A stretch of DNA of 64,000 nt from CBDHDN01 sp965261585 (GTDB taxonomy: Bacteria; Pseudomonadota; Alphaproteobacteria; UBA6615). The translations under genes were made by a program, and so were the position numbers. Shown piece after piece: positions 25,944 to 34,683 of this stretch. How positions within the stretch are numbered: the stretch's first letter is position 1; each line of letters begins with the position of its first letter. The notes under the pieces were generated by a model that did no database searches, had not been told where the DNA came from, and saw only the letters and a list, made by a program, of their open reading frames with translations. The DNA lies in NCBI GenBank assembly GCA_965261585.1, contig CBDHDN010000003.1, positions 1 to 64,000 on the forward strand. Reading direction: 5' to 3'.

Positions 25944-26768
25944 TCAGCCGCGCACGAATTCCAGGACCGCCCGGTTGAACTTGTCGGCCTCGTGATAGAA
26001 CGGCATGTGGCCGCTTTCCTCGAACATCACGAGCTCGGCGTTGGGCATCACCTCGGCGGGATAGGCGGGACCCTGCCAAGGGAAGATCAGGTTCTTGCGG
26101 CCGACGATGACGAGGGCGGGCACGTCCATCCGCGGCAGCACGTCGCGCCAGTCGAGGGTCGTGTGGTCGGTCATGACCTTGGCCCGCACCCACCAGGGCG
26201 TCATCTCGATCTGGCCGGCAAAGAACGCCTGCTCCTCCGCCGTCGGCTGGACGCCCTCGGGAAAGCACGCCGGCACGATCCCCTGGGTCACGCTCGCCGC
26301 GTCGAGCTCGAGCCTGGTGGTCCACACGGCGAGCGATTCGTGGTCATAGACGCCGGTCTGGGCCCAGCGCCAGTTCTGGCCGCCGAATTCCAGGTACTGG
26401 CGCGGCGTCTGGTCGACGAGGATGACACCGCTCAGGTGCGCGTCGCCGAACAGTTCGTAATAGCTCCAGATGATGGAACAGCCCATGGACCAGCCGAGCA
26501 GCGTGACATCTTCCAATGCCAGGTACTCGATGAGGTCCTTCACGTCCTTGGCGTAGCGCGCGATGTGGTGGCCCCACCGGGGCTTGTCCGACTTGTAGTG
26601 GCCGCGATAGGCCATCCGGACGACCCGCAGCTCCGCTGCCAACGGGTCGCGGTTGCGGTCAAAGAACTCGGGGCTGGCGCCCCAGCCGTGGATCATGACC
26701 AGCGGCCGGCCGTCGCCGGCATCGTCGTACCAGAGCCTGACGCCGTCGTTTGTCGTCGCAAATGGCAT
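25944..26768 (-). CDS. Alpha/beta hydrolase
   Basis: 274 residues. The classic alpha/beta fold shows VMIHGWGASPEFFDRN (oxyanion HG), the nucleophile elbow GWSMGCS (S94), an Asp in VGRKN-adjacent strand VPALVIVG, and a C-terminal His in ESGHMPFYHE. The proline-aromatic cap region (QTPRQYLEFGGQNWRWAQ) is typical of esterase/haloperoxidase-like members. It is cytoplasmic by absence of a signal. The gene is monocistronic or loosely linked to the desaturase upstream, 64 bases away. Confidence 0.88.
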   Translation of the reverse strand: MPFATTNDGVRLWYDDAGDGRPLVMIHGWGASPEFFDRNRDPLAAELRVVRMAYRGHYKSDKPRWGHHIARYAKDVKDLIEYLALEDVTLLGWSMGCSIIWSYYELFGDAHLSGVILVDQTPRQYLEFGGQNWRWAQTGVYDHESLAVWTTRLELDAASVTQGIVPACFPEGVQPTAEEQAFFAGQIEMTPWWVRAKVMTDHTTLDWRDVLPRMDVPALVIVGRKNLIFPWQGPAYPAEVMPNAELVMFEESGHMPFYHEADKFNRAVLEFVRG

Positions 26769-26831
26769 GGCCGATGGAGCCTGGACGTTGAGCGGGACCG
26801 CGAGGCCTGCGCGCGCCGTGCCGTCGGCTCC

Positions 26832-27896
26832 CTACTCCGCGGGCGCCGCCACGGCATCGCCCGGCCGGCCGGTCCCGGGCAGATCGCGGACGACCCACCA
26901 ATCAGGCTCCCGCAGCTGCCGGACGAGCGCAGGAAGGAGCTCCTTGTAGGCGGCCCAGGTGCTCGGGTAGGGCGGCGCGCAGTCCGCCTTGACCGCTTCG
27001 TGCAGGGCCGGCAGCGCGTGGTAGGGCACCATCGGGAACATGTGGTGTTCGACGTGATAGTTCATGTTCAAGTACAGGAACCGGAACACCGGGTTCATGT
27101 AGATGGTGCGCGTGTTGAGGCGATAGTCGATGACGTCGTCGGCCAGGCCGAGATGCTGGGTCGCCCCGAAGAACAGAACCAGCCAGTGGCCGAGGAACGG
27201 CGGTAGGAAGACAAACAGGATCGGCAGGATGGAGCCGATGGCGATCGCCAGGACGATGACCGCCAGCCAGACCGCAATCCACACGCGCGCCGCGAAAAAC
27301 AGCCGCGGCCACTCGGACTCCGGGACGAAGTCCTCCTCGGGAAAGGTCTTCTTGCCGGCTGCGTGAATGAACACATGGCCGATCGTCTTGCGGCCGCCCG
27401 TGAGGTTGAACAGCCTCAGGAACAAGCTCAAAAAGTCCGGCGGCCGCGGCGTGATGATCTCCGGATCGCGGCCGACGATGATCGTGTCGGTATGGTGGCG
27501 CGCATGGCTCCAGCGCCACACCGTTGGTTCGCGCAGCAGCCAGAACGACGCGAAATTGTAGACGACGTTGTTGATCCATTGGGTCTTGAACGCCGTGCCG
27601 TGGCCGCACTCATGCCAGCGCGGGTCCGATGAGCCGGTGAGGATCGTGCAATAGGCGATGAAGGCGGGCACCGCCCACCAGGTGCCCCAGGACAGGAAGG
27701 CAAGGACGCCGAACAGGCCGATCAGCGCGAACCACAACAGAACATGCCACGCCGCCGGAAAGTTGCTGCGTTGCATGAGCTCTTTCATGCGTTCGCGCGG
27801 CACCTGGCTCTTGTACCAGTCTGCTGAGACGAGCCCGTTTTCCCACGCGTGCTTGGTCTCGGGGCCGTTCAGGCTGTAGTCCCGTCTCTGCGTCAT
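26832..27896 (-). CDS. Membrane fatty acid desaturase family protein
   Basis: 354 residues from ATG 27896 (MTQRRDYSLNGPETKHAW). Diiron membrane desaturase/hydroxylase with three histidine boxes: HECGH (residues 95-99), HARHH (131-135) and HVEHH near residue 300. Hydrophobic pairs WHVLLWFALIGLFGVLAFL and VWLAVIVLAIAIGSILPIL flank the first and third boxes. The first box and the ARHHTDT second box resemble bacterial desaturases of the rhizobitoxine/sphingolipid-like group; the exact acyl or amino substrate is unknown. The longer in-frame extension to 28157 lacks desaturase features and is not used. Confidence 0.9.
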   Translation of the reverse strand: MTQRRDYSLNGPETKHAWENGLVSADWYKSQVPRERMKELMQRSNFPAAWHVLLWFALIGLFGVLAFLSWGTWWAVPAFIAYCTILTGSSDPRWHECGHGTAFKTQWINNVVYNFASFWLLREPTVWRWSHARHHTDTIIVGRDPEIITPRPPDFLSLFLRLFNLTGGRKTIGHVFIHAAGKKTFPEEDFVPESEWPRLFFAARVWIAVWLAVIVLAIAIGSILPILFVFLPPFLGHWLVLFFGATQHLGLADDVIDYRLNTRTIYMNPVFRFLYLNMNYHVEHHMFPMVPYHALPALHEAVKADCAPPYPSTWAAYKELLPALVRQLREPDWWVVRDLPGTGRPGDAVAAPAE

Positions 27897-28012
27897 GACG
27901 CTACCCCCAGCAGCATCCGCCAAGCGGTGGCGGAGCCGCCGGCTGGCTGCGTTGCCAGACGGGCGTCCTTGCGCTGTCAGACCCGGGTACTCGCGCGCGC
28001 AAAGATACCTGG

Positions 28013-28798
28013 TCAGTGGCTCATGATGATGTCGGTTAGCTCGTTGAGAGAGGTTTCCGACTTCGCAGTGTTCTGAACGTTCTGCCCATGCGCCATGATC
28101 GCGAACCGGTCGCAGACACGAAACGCGTGGTAGAGGTTGTGGGTCACAAAAACGCAAGACACGCCGGATTCGGCGAGTTCTCGCATGATCCCCAGAACTT
28201 TCTCCGTCTCCCGGATCGAGAGCGCACTGGTCGGTTCGTCAAGGAGGAGGATGTCTCGCTTGAAATGGACCGCGCGGGCAATTGCGACCGCCTGGGCTTG
28301 GCCGCCCGAAAGGTCCTCGACTGGCAGTTCAGGTGATGTAATTCCGGCGATCCGCACATACTTGTCCAGGATATCCATTGCGGTTTCGCGCATTTCGCGC
28401 ATTCGCATGAAGCCGAGGGGCCCCAACGGTTCGCGACCGGCGAAGATGTTGCGCATGATCGACATCGACCGGACCAGCGCGATGTCTTGATAGATTGTCT
28501 GGATGCCGGCAACCTCGGACTTGCGCCGGGTTCCGATATCCACAGGCGCACCGCCCCGGAAGAACGTCCCTTGGTCCGGACTGACGACGCCCGACAGGAT
28601 CTTGATCAGAGTCGATTTGCCGGCCCCATTGTCGCCGAGAAGGCCGACGACCTCGTTCGGGCGCACCTCGAAGTCCACCTCTATCAAGGCATTGACGTGG
28701 CCGTACGCCTTGGAGACGCCGCGCGCCTCAAAAAGCGGAACCGGGCGTGCCTCGCCCTGGGTTGCCTCGGCTCCGACCGTCGTCGTCGCCCCCGTCAT
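28013..28798 (-). CDS. Sugar ABC transporter ATP-binding protein (FrcA/RbsA-like, single-domain)
   Basis: 261 residues, one nucleotide-binding domain. Walker A GDNGAGKST is at residues 55-63, the Q loop is GIQTIYQDIALVRS, the signature is LSGGQAQAVAIARAV, Walker B is ILLLDEPTSAL, and the switch histidine is in VTHNLYHAF. The signature and N-terminal extension resemble FrcA-type ATPases of carbohydrate importers. It is the last gene of a minus-strand operon: binding protein, permease, permease, ATPase. Confidence 0.92.
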   Translation of the reverse strand: MTGATTTVGAEATQGEARPVPLFEARGVSKAYGHVNALIEVDFEVRPNEVVGLLGDNGAGKSTLIKILSGVVSPDQGTFFRGGAPVDIGTRRKSEVAGIQTIYQDIALVRSMSIMRNIFAGREPLGPLGFMRMREMRETAMDILDKYVRIAGITSPELPVEDLSGGQAQAVAIARAVHFKRDILLLDEPTSALSIRETEKVLGIMRELAESGVSCVFVTHNLYHAFRVCDRFAIMAHGQNVQNTAKSETSLNELTDIIMSH

Positions 28799-28819
28799 CG
28801 CCTGTCTCCTTTGTCTGCG

Positions 28820-29836
28820 TCAATACCTGCGGCGCACGGCTTGGTTGAGGACCACGCCAAGGACGATCATCATGCCGACGAACATGTCGAGATAGAATCC
28901 CGGCAGGCGTGCCAGAATGATGGCGTCCTGCACCAACTGTAGAAGCGCCGCACCGAGGACAATACCGACGACTGCACCGCGGCCGCCGAACAGCGAAAGG
29001 CCTCCCATCACGCAGATCGCCACGGCAAACAACTCGATAAAGAGCTGCGGGTTGGTCTGCGCATTGCTTAATCGTGTCACGTTGAATATGCCCGAAATCG
29101 TGGCGAACACCGATGCCAGAACGAACGCCAAGGTCTTCGTGAGGGCGACGTTGATGCCGGCAAATCGGGCCGCCCTGCTGTCGCCGCCGGCGGCGAAGAA
29201 ACGATTGCCGAGAAAATGCCGGTTGAGGATCAAATAGGCGATCAAGGCGAGGCCCAGGAACCAGACAATCTGCGCCGGCACGATGCCGAAGACGTTGCCG
29301 GTGAGAATCGCCTTGAACTCCGCCGGCGGCCGAAAGGTCAAGGAGCGTCGATACCCGACTATGAACGGCGCCGCGGTTCTGACTATGAACAGCATCCCCA
29401 GGGTCGTGATGAAGGACGGTACGCCGAACCGCAGCGTGATGAAGGCGTTTACCAGCCCGACCCCGATGGCGATGGCGAAAGCCAGGAGGATCGCCAGCGG
29501 CAGCGGCACACCCGCGGCAAATGCGAATGCCATGGCAAACGGTGCGGCGACATACACCGACCCCACCGACAGATCGAACTCACCGGCGATCATCAACAGC
29601 CCGACGCCGAGCGCCACAATGCCGAACGTGGGGATCGCCCGCAGCACCAGCGACAGATTGCCCCGGTACAGAAAGAAGAACCGGTCGGGCAGGAGCAAGC
29701 CGGCGACAATACAGGCGACAAGCAGGCCAAAGAACACGACGGCCACCGGTCCAGCCGGATGCCGACGCAGTCGCGTCATCCAGCTGATCGGTTGGTAGCG
29801 TGCCTGCGCCGGGTCGGCAGGTGCTGATACGGCCAT
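28820..29836 (-). CDS. Sugar ABC transporter permease (RbsC-like), second of two
   Basis: 338 residues with about eight to ten hydrophobic helices (BPD_transp_2 family). Landmarks are GVGLLMIAGEFDLSVGSVY, the GEFDLSVGS motif of ribose/xylose-type permeases, and SLFGGRGAVVGIVLGAALL near the C-terminus. It is paralogous to the permease immediately upstream (29881-30933), so the channel is probably a heterodimer. Spacing is 44 bases from that gene and 21 bases to the ATPase. Confidence 0.92.
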   Translation of the reverse strand: MAVSAPADPAQARYQPISWMTRLRRHPAGPVAVVFFGLLVACIVAGLLLPDRFFFLYRGNLSLVLRAIPTFGIVALGVGLLMIAGEFDLSVGSVYVAAPFAMAFAFAAGVPLPLAILLAFAIAIGVGLVNAFITLRFGVPSFITTLGMLFIVRTAAPFIVGYRRSLTFRPPAEFKAILTGNVFGIVPAQIVWFLGLALIAYLILNRHFLGNRFFAAGGDSRAARFAGINVALTKTLAFVLASVFATISGIFNVTRLSNAQTNPQLFIELFAVAICVMGGLSLFGGRGAVVGIVLGAALLQLVQDAIILARLPGFYLDMFVGMMIVLGVVLNQAVRRRY

Positions 29837-29880
29837 GCTCGTCCCTCAGCGCAGAGCGGGGAAGCGACGTCGTGCGTCCG

Positions 29881-30933
29881 TCATGACGGCACGCGCCGGT
29901 TGACGATGTTGTTCAAGACGACGGCGACGATGATGATGGCCCCAAGCAGGCCTTTGAAGATCGTCTCCGGCGCACCAATAAGAACGAGGACGTTGTCGAC
30001 GGTATCGATCAGCGCCGCGCCGAGGATCATGCCGAGCACGGTCCCGCGACCACCAAACAGACTAACGCCGCCAACGACCACCGCAGCGATCGCCTTCAAC
30101 TCGAATCCACTTAACGTGGCGAACGACGGCTCGATCTCGTTGATCCGAGTCGCTTGCAGGATACCAGCGAAACCGGCCGTCGTGGCGCAGATGACAAAGG
30201 CCACCAGCTTGACGCGTTTCACGTTCACGCCGACACCCGTTGCCGCAACCCGATTGCCACCGGCCGCCAACATGTGATTCCCGAGCTGATGCCGATCGAG
30301 GATCAGATAGCCGACGATGCCAATCGCGATCAGCCAGATCAGCTGGGCGTATATGGGTCCCACGATCTGCCCGGTAAGCAGGCTCTTGAACGCCTCGTTC
30401 GGAAAGAACGCGGTGCTGTCCGGCAGATTGGTCTGTGGGTTGATCGAGACGAAACGAACGACGCCGCGCAGGAAGAACATCATCCCGATCGTCGCGATGA
30501 ATGACGGGACGCCCAGCCACGCCGTGATGAAGCCATTGGCAGTGCCGACGGCGATCGCAACCAGAAGGCCCGCCACAAGCGCGATCGGAAGCACCCATCC
30601 GAAGTCGGCGATGGTGATGGCGACGATAAACGCAACCAGCGTGAACGTCCCCGCGATCGAAATGTCGAACTCGCCCGAAACCATCAACAGACCGATACCA
30701 ACCGCGGCGATCGCCGTGATTGGGATCTGCTGGGAAAGAATGGCGAGGTTTCCGACCGTGGCGAACCGGAAATCTTCAGGCGCGATCGCCAGACTCCAAC
30801 CGACGCAGACGGCCAAGAACAGTCCGTAGACAACCACGATACTGATCGACTGATAATTCTTCAGCCGCTGGAGCCAAGGCGGACTCTGCGGCGGCTGGCG
30901 CGTCGCGGCAAGATCGGCGCTTGACTGAACCAC
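29881..30933 (-). CDS. Sugar ABC transporter permease (RbsC-like), first of two
   Basis: 350 residues, BPD_transp_2 family. It contains GIGLLMVSGEFDISIAGTFT, with the same GEFD-S motif as its neighbour, and SLFGGRGTVLGMILGAALID. The N-terminal cytoplasmic stretch (ADLAATRQPPQSPPWLQRLK) is longer than in the second permease. It follows the binding-protein gene with about 98 bases between them. Confidence 0.92.
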   Translation of the reverse strand: MVQSSADLAATRQPPQSPPWLQRLKNYQSISIVVVYGLFLAVCVGWSLAIAPEDFRFATVGNLAILSQQIPITAIAAVGIGLLMVSGEFDISIAGTFTLVAFIVAITIADFGWVLPIALVAGLLVAIAVGTANGFITAWLGVPSFIATIGMMFFLRGVVRFVSINPQTNLPDSTAFFPNEAFKSLLTGQIVGPIYAQLIWLIAIGIVGYLILDRHQLGNHMLAAGGNRVAATGVGVNVKRVKLVAFVICATTAGFAGILQATRINEIEPSFATLSGFELKAIAAVVVGGVSLFGGRGTVLGMILGAALIDTVDNVLVLIGAPETIFKGLLGAIIIVAVVLNNIVNRRVPS

Positions 30934-32001
30934 AGACGGATTCCCCTCAACCCGAGCTTGCCCAAGTAGGCGCCGGGCGCGACGAGCGCCGCACCCGGCA
31001 GGTCTTCAAGTCTTGGGTGACGCGGCGGCTATCAACGATAGGTGCCGCCGTAATCCAGCGCAAACTTGCCGTTGGTCGCGTCGATCAGATTGTTGCCGGT
31101 GTCGATGTCCGGCGGCGTGAGGCCATAGCGGTCGGCGTAGGCCGCGAACATCACCGGTAGGAACCCCTGCCAGAACGGCTGCTGGTCCATGGTCGCGGTG
31201 GTGACACCGTTCATGATGTTTTCCATGATCTTCGGGTTGGTGTCGAACCCGCCATTGGGAGTACCGGTGCGCCCGACCTCATTGGCCGCATCCGGCGCCA
31301 CCGTGGTCGGCGTCGTGCCAAGGCCAATGATGCACGAGATTCTGGGGTTGGCGATGAGCGACTGCGCGATGATGGTGAGAGCCTCGGCGTCAACCCGTGC
31401 CAACGATCTCGGTCGTGATCCCAGCCGGTTCCAGCGCCGATTGGACGCCCTGGGCGCGTTCGATCGCGTAGGTCAGCTCAGGAAACTCGACCGGCAGCAG
31501 GCAATGGTCGCCGGCGCCAAGGCCGTGTTCGGCGATCATCCGCTCGCCGATGATGTTGCCCGACGCGATGAAGTCCTGACCAACGAAGGCCTGGCGGGCA
31601 TTGCTGCCGGCACCCAACGGGTCGTCGATGTTCTGGGCTATGACGATAAGCCCAGCCGCAACCGCCTTTTGCACGGCGGCGTCAAGGGCATCGGGAACGG
31701 TGATCGTCGGCGCCACCGCGTCCTGCCCCTCGGCGATAGCCGTCTCGATCAGGTTCGTGTGGCGGGCAGCATCACCTTCCGCGTTGACGTCGCTCAGATC
31801 GACGTCGAACAACCGGGCCGCTTCCTCGGCGCCGAACTGCATTGGCTGGAAGAACGTGATGCCAGGGCAGCAGTGTTGGATGAACGTAACCTTCACCGGT
31901 GGCAGGTCTTGCGCCGAGGCGGCGCCTGCCAACGTTGAGTCGGACCCGATTTCCTTGGACACAGAATTGGCTTAATCGAAGTGTCCAAGGAGGACCGGAA
32001 C

Positions 32002-32412
32002 ATGACCGATAATTTTGAGAAGAAAGTTGCTGTTGATGGGCCTGTGGTAAATGCGGGCGAGCTTGGCTCGTCCACGTTTTCCCCAGGCCAGGCTTTGCCG
32101 GCAGGCCCGCTGGGACTTGGCCAGCGATGGACGGTGGCGCGCAAGCGTGAGGTCGTTCTGCGGCTTTTGCGTGACGAGCCGGTGCAACTTCTGTCGCGCC
32201 AGTTGGGCGTAGAGATCTTCCGGCTCGAGCAGTGGCGTGAGAAAGCGATCGGCGGGATCGACGCCTCGCTCAAGCAACGCAAGGGCGATCCGGTGCAGGC
32301 GGAACTGGATAGCGCCATGAAGCGGATCGGAGAGTTGACCATGCAGGTGGAACTGCTGGAGGCCAAGACGGAGACCTTCGGCCCTTTGGGGCGGCGGAGG
32401 TCGCGGCGATGA
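32002..32412 (+). CDS. IS3-like orfA, transposase helix-turn-helix subunit (copy 1)
   Basis: 136 residues from ATG 32002, preceded by AAGGAGGA. The middle part (VARKREVVLRLLRDEPVQLL and FRLEQWREKAIGG) is a helix-turn-helix, and the C-terminal part (IGELTMQVELLEAKTE) is a coiled coil that pairs with orfB. It ends in TGA, overlapping the orfB ATG by one codon offset (ATGA at 32409-32412). It differs from copy 2 at one residue or so (AVDGP against TVDGP). Confidence 0.88.
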   Translation: MTDNFEKKVAVDGPVVNAGELGSSTFSPGQALPAGPLGLGQRWTVARKREVVLRLLRDEPVQLLSRQLGVEIFRLEQWREKAIGGIDASLKQRKGDPVQAELDSAMKRIGELTMQVELLEAKTETFGPLGRRRSRR

Positions 32413-33314
32413 GTGCCGCCACCTCGCCCGGCACGGGTCTGGCCTACGGCCTGCGGCGGGTCTGCGCCGCCTGGGGCATGGCCCGCTCCTCGTTCTACGC
32501 CATGACCTCCGGCCAGCACGCCGAGCAGCCGCCGGCAAAGCGTCGGGGACCGAAGCCCGCGATCTCGGACCAGGCGCTGCTGGTGGCGATCGAAGCCGAC
32601 CTGGAGGCATCGCCCTGGGAGGGCGAGGGCTATCGCAAGGTCTGGGCTCGGCTTCGGGTCTGTCGCGACATCCGGGTTGCCCGCAAGCGGGTGCTCCGCC
32701 TGATGCGCGAGAACAATCTGCTCTCGCCCCATCGCTGCCGCCGCCGTAGCGGCAATCCCCATGACGGTGAGATCATCACTCATGCCCCGAACCTCATGTG
32801 GGGCACCGATGGCGTTCGGGTGTTCACGGTGGACGACGGCTGGGGCTGGATCTTCACCGCCGTCGAGCATTGGAACGCCGAGTGTGTCGGCTGGCATGTC
32901 TGCAAGCGCGGCGACCGCTTCGCCGCCCTGCAGCCGATCTCCATGGGGCTTGCCGGGCTGTATGGCTCGACCGCGGCCGGCGCGGCTCGGGGGCTGGCCT
33001 TGCGGATGGATCACGGCTCCCAGTATCTGTCGGACCACTTCACCAACCAGATCAAGTTCTGGGGCATCCAGCCGTCCTACGCCTTCGTCGCCGAGCCCCA
33101 GACCAACGGCGTCGCCGAGCGGTTCAATCGCACGCTGAAGGAACAGATCATCCATGGTCGCATCTACCGCAACATCGCGGAGCTGCGGGACGCCGTCCGC
33201 GACTTCGTCGAACTCTACAATGCCCAGTGGATCGTCGAAAAGAACGGCTACCTGAGCCCCGCTCAAGCTCGTCAGGCGTGGCACGCCGCGATCTCAATCA
33301 GGCCCGCCGCGTGA
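32409..33314 (+). CDS. IS3-like orfB, DDE integrase-type transposase (copy 1)
   Basis: 301 residues. HTH_21-like N-terminal part (EGEGYRKVWARLRVCRDIRV) and rve integrase core with catalytic Asp in MWGTDGVRVF, Asp in ALRMDHGSQYLSDHF and Glu in TNGVAERFNRTLKEQ. Starts in an ATGA overlap with orfA. Copy 2 differs by a handful of residues (for example C to Y in RVCRD, S to G in RRRSGN, W to G in CVGWHV). The frame is intact, so the element may still be active. Confidence 0.9.
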   Translation: MSAATSPGTGLAYGLRRVCAAWGMARSSFYAMTSGQHAEQPPAKRRGPKPAISDQALLVAIEADLEASPWEGEGYRKVWARLRVCRDIRVARKRVLRLMRENNLLSPHRCRRRSGNPHDGEIITHAPNLMWGTDGVRVFTVDDGWGWIFTAVEHWNAECVGWHVCKRGDRFAALQPISMGLAGLYGSTAAGAARGLALRMDHGSQYLSDHFTNQIKFWGIQPSYAFVAEPQTNGVAERFNRTLKEQIIHGRIYRNIAELRDAVRDFVELYNAQWIVEKNGYLSPAQARQAWHAAISIRPAA

Positions 33315-33597
33315 GACAAACTTGTGTCCAAGGAACCGGGTGCGCTACAGCGCCTGCCAATGTGACCATCACGAAACTCAACGCCGCCAGGACGGCGGAA
33401 CGTAGCGATGATTGCATCGATAGTCCTCCCTGATTCTCTTCGCCTTAGTTTTGATGGGTCTCAGCGATTATGCATTATGCGATGGACAGGCGCGCCGGTA
33501 CAAGGCATCTCCCGGAGCCGGCAGCTATACCAGCCCGGCTGCCGCATCGACGTGCCGGTAGGCATCCGACCGCGATCGCGAGATGGGAGGCGGACCA

Positions 33598-34527
33598 ATG
33601 CGGCTCACACAGGAGCAGGTCAATCGCTACTTCGAGGACGGTTTTCTGCTCGTCGAGAATGTCTTCACCGACGCCGACCTGCAGCCGGTCGTGGACGAAT
33701 TCGACGAGATGGTCGAGGAGTACGCGCAGCGGCTCTACGACGCCGGCAAGATTGCCAATACGCACGCCGACAAGGCATTCGACACCCGTCTCGCTGCGAT
33801 TGCCAAGGAATTGCCGAACGCCGGCGTGCTGATCCACGTCAACGAGCAGGTGCGGCCAAAGCTCGCCGAGTTGTGGTCATCGGACAGGCTGGTCGATTTG
33901 GTCGCACAGTTCATCGGCCCGGACATCGACGGCCATCCGTTGTGCTGCGTGCGATCGAAGACGCCCGAGACGCCGCTCATGACCGTGCCGTGGCACCAGG
34001 ATGCGGCCTATCACCTGCGCGACGATGCCATCCACACGATACAGCCGACGGCGTGGATTCCATTCGTCGATGTGAACGAGACGAATGGCACATTGGAGGT
34101 CGTTTGCGGCGGCCACAAGGTCGGCCGGGTCCTGCGCCACCGCCTCGAGAAGCGCGTGGGTGCCAAGGACTCCTGGTACGTCTATATCGATGAGGACGAT
34201 CTGCCGCCGGGCGAGCGCGTGGTCTGCGAAATGAAGACCGGGTCCGTCCTGTTCCACAATCCGCTGATGCCCCATCGCTCGACCGAGAATCACACGGACA
34301 GGGTGCGCTGGAGCGTCGACCTGCGCTGGCAGCGGCCGGGCGAGCCGACCGGCTATGCCGACTCCAAGATGATCCCGATGCGCCGCAAGGACGATCCGTC
34401 CTACCGCCTGGACTGGGCGCACTGGCAGCGCCAAAGCATGGACGATGTCGACAAGGCCCGCGGGCGCTCCGGCGTCGACCCGTTCGACACGACGGTTGAG
34501 GGCGGCTGGCTCGAACGCTGGGCGTAG
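33598..34527 (+). CDS. Phytanoyl-CoA dioxygenase (PhyH) family protein
   Basis: 309 residues from ATG 33598 (MRLTQEQVNRYFEDGFLLVE), after a GGGAGG ribosome site. Fe(II)/2-oxoglutarate-dependent oxygenase of the PhyH type. The iron-binding triad is His133 and Asp135 in PWHQDAAYH and His226 in LMPHRSTENH; the Arg of RVRWSVDLRW likely binds 2-oxoglutarate. PhyH-like enzymes hydroxylate small molecules of many kinds, so the substrate is unknown. A second, divergent family member lies convergently downstream. Confidence 0.9.
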   Translation: MRLTQEQVNRYFEDGFLLVENVFTDADLQPVVDEFDEMVEEYAQRLYDAGKIANTHADKAFDTRLAAIAKELPNAGVLIHVNEQVRPKLAELWSSDRLVDLVAQFIGPDIDGHPLCCVRSKTPETPLMTVPWHQDAAYHLRDDAIHTIQPTAWIPFVDVNETNGTLEVVCGGHKVGRVLRHRLEKRVGAKDSWYVYIDEDDLPPGERVVCEMKTGSVLFHNPLMPHRSTENHTDRVRWSVDLRWQRPGEPTGYADSKMIPMRRKDDPSYRLDWAHWQRQSMDDVDKARGRSGVDPFDTTVEGGWLERWA

Positions 34528-34541
34528 GGGTTCGATGCTGA

Positions 34542-34558
34542 CGGATGGTTCCCATCCG
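34542..34558. terminator. Weak hairpin between convergent PhyH genes
   Basis: CGGATGG, three-base loop TTC, CCATCCG forms a perfect seven-pair stem 15 bases after the first PhyH stop. No T tract follows, so termination is only a possibility. Confidence 0.3.
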
Positions 34559-34683
34559 CCAGCTGAAATCGAACTACCCCCGCCTGTTGGTTCTGTGGGG
34601 GGTGATCACCTGACGCTTGGGGTCCCGAGCGTCAGTATTGGGCGAAGGCCGCCCCAGGATTGGTATTGCGCTTCCGCGGCGCG

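Larger units (their letters stand above)
31936..33349 (+). mobile_element. IS3-like insertion sequence, copy 1
   Basis: 1414 bases with ends TGAGTCGGACCCGATTTCCT (left) and TGTAGCGCACCCGGTTCC (right, reverse complement), both leading into CTTGGACACA. Two overlapping genes give orfA and orfB. It is inserted in the signal-peptide codons of the sugar-binding-protein gene. The flanks repeat GCGCCTGCCAA exactly and, allowing one mismatch, 14 bases. A copy of identical length lies inverted at 43453-44866. Confidence 0.9.
31032..33417 (-). pseudogene. Sugar ABC transporter substrate-binding protein, split by an IS3-like element and frameshifted
   Basis: Periplasmic binding protein of the Peripla_BP_4 (RbsB-like) type. 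The true start is ATG 33417 after GGGAGGA; the signal peptide MQSSLRSAVLAALSFVMVTL continues AGA and is cut there by the element at 31936-33349. The mature part resumes at ASAQDLPPVKVTFIQHCCPG, with the QAFVGQDFIASGNIIGERMI and TNPKIMENIMNGVTTATMDQ stretches later. One extra G near 31397 shifts the frame. Removing it and one target copy gives 319 codons. The frame that appears to begin MSKEIGSDS is an IS-derived artefact. The importer probably lacks a functional receptor. Confidence 0.88.

Noticed and set aside
31390..31962. Binding protein starting MSKEIGSDS
   Set aside because: Those residues come from the IS end; the true signal peptide lies on the other side of the element at 33417.
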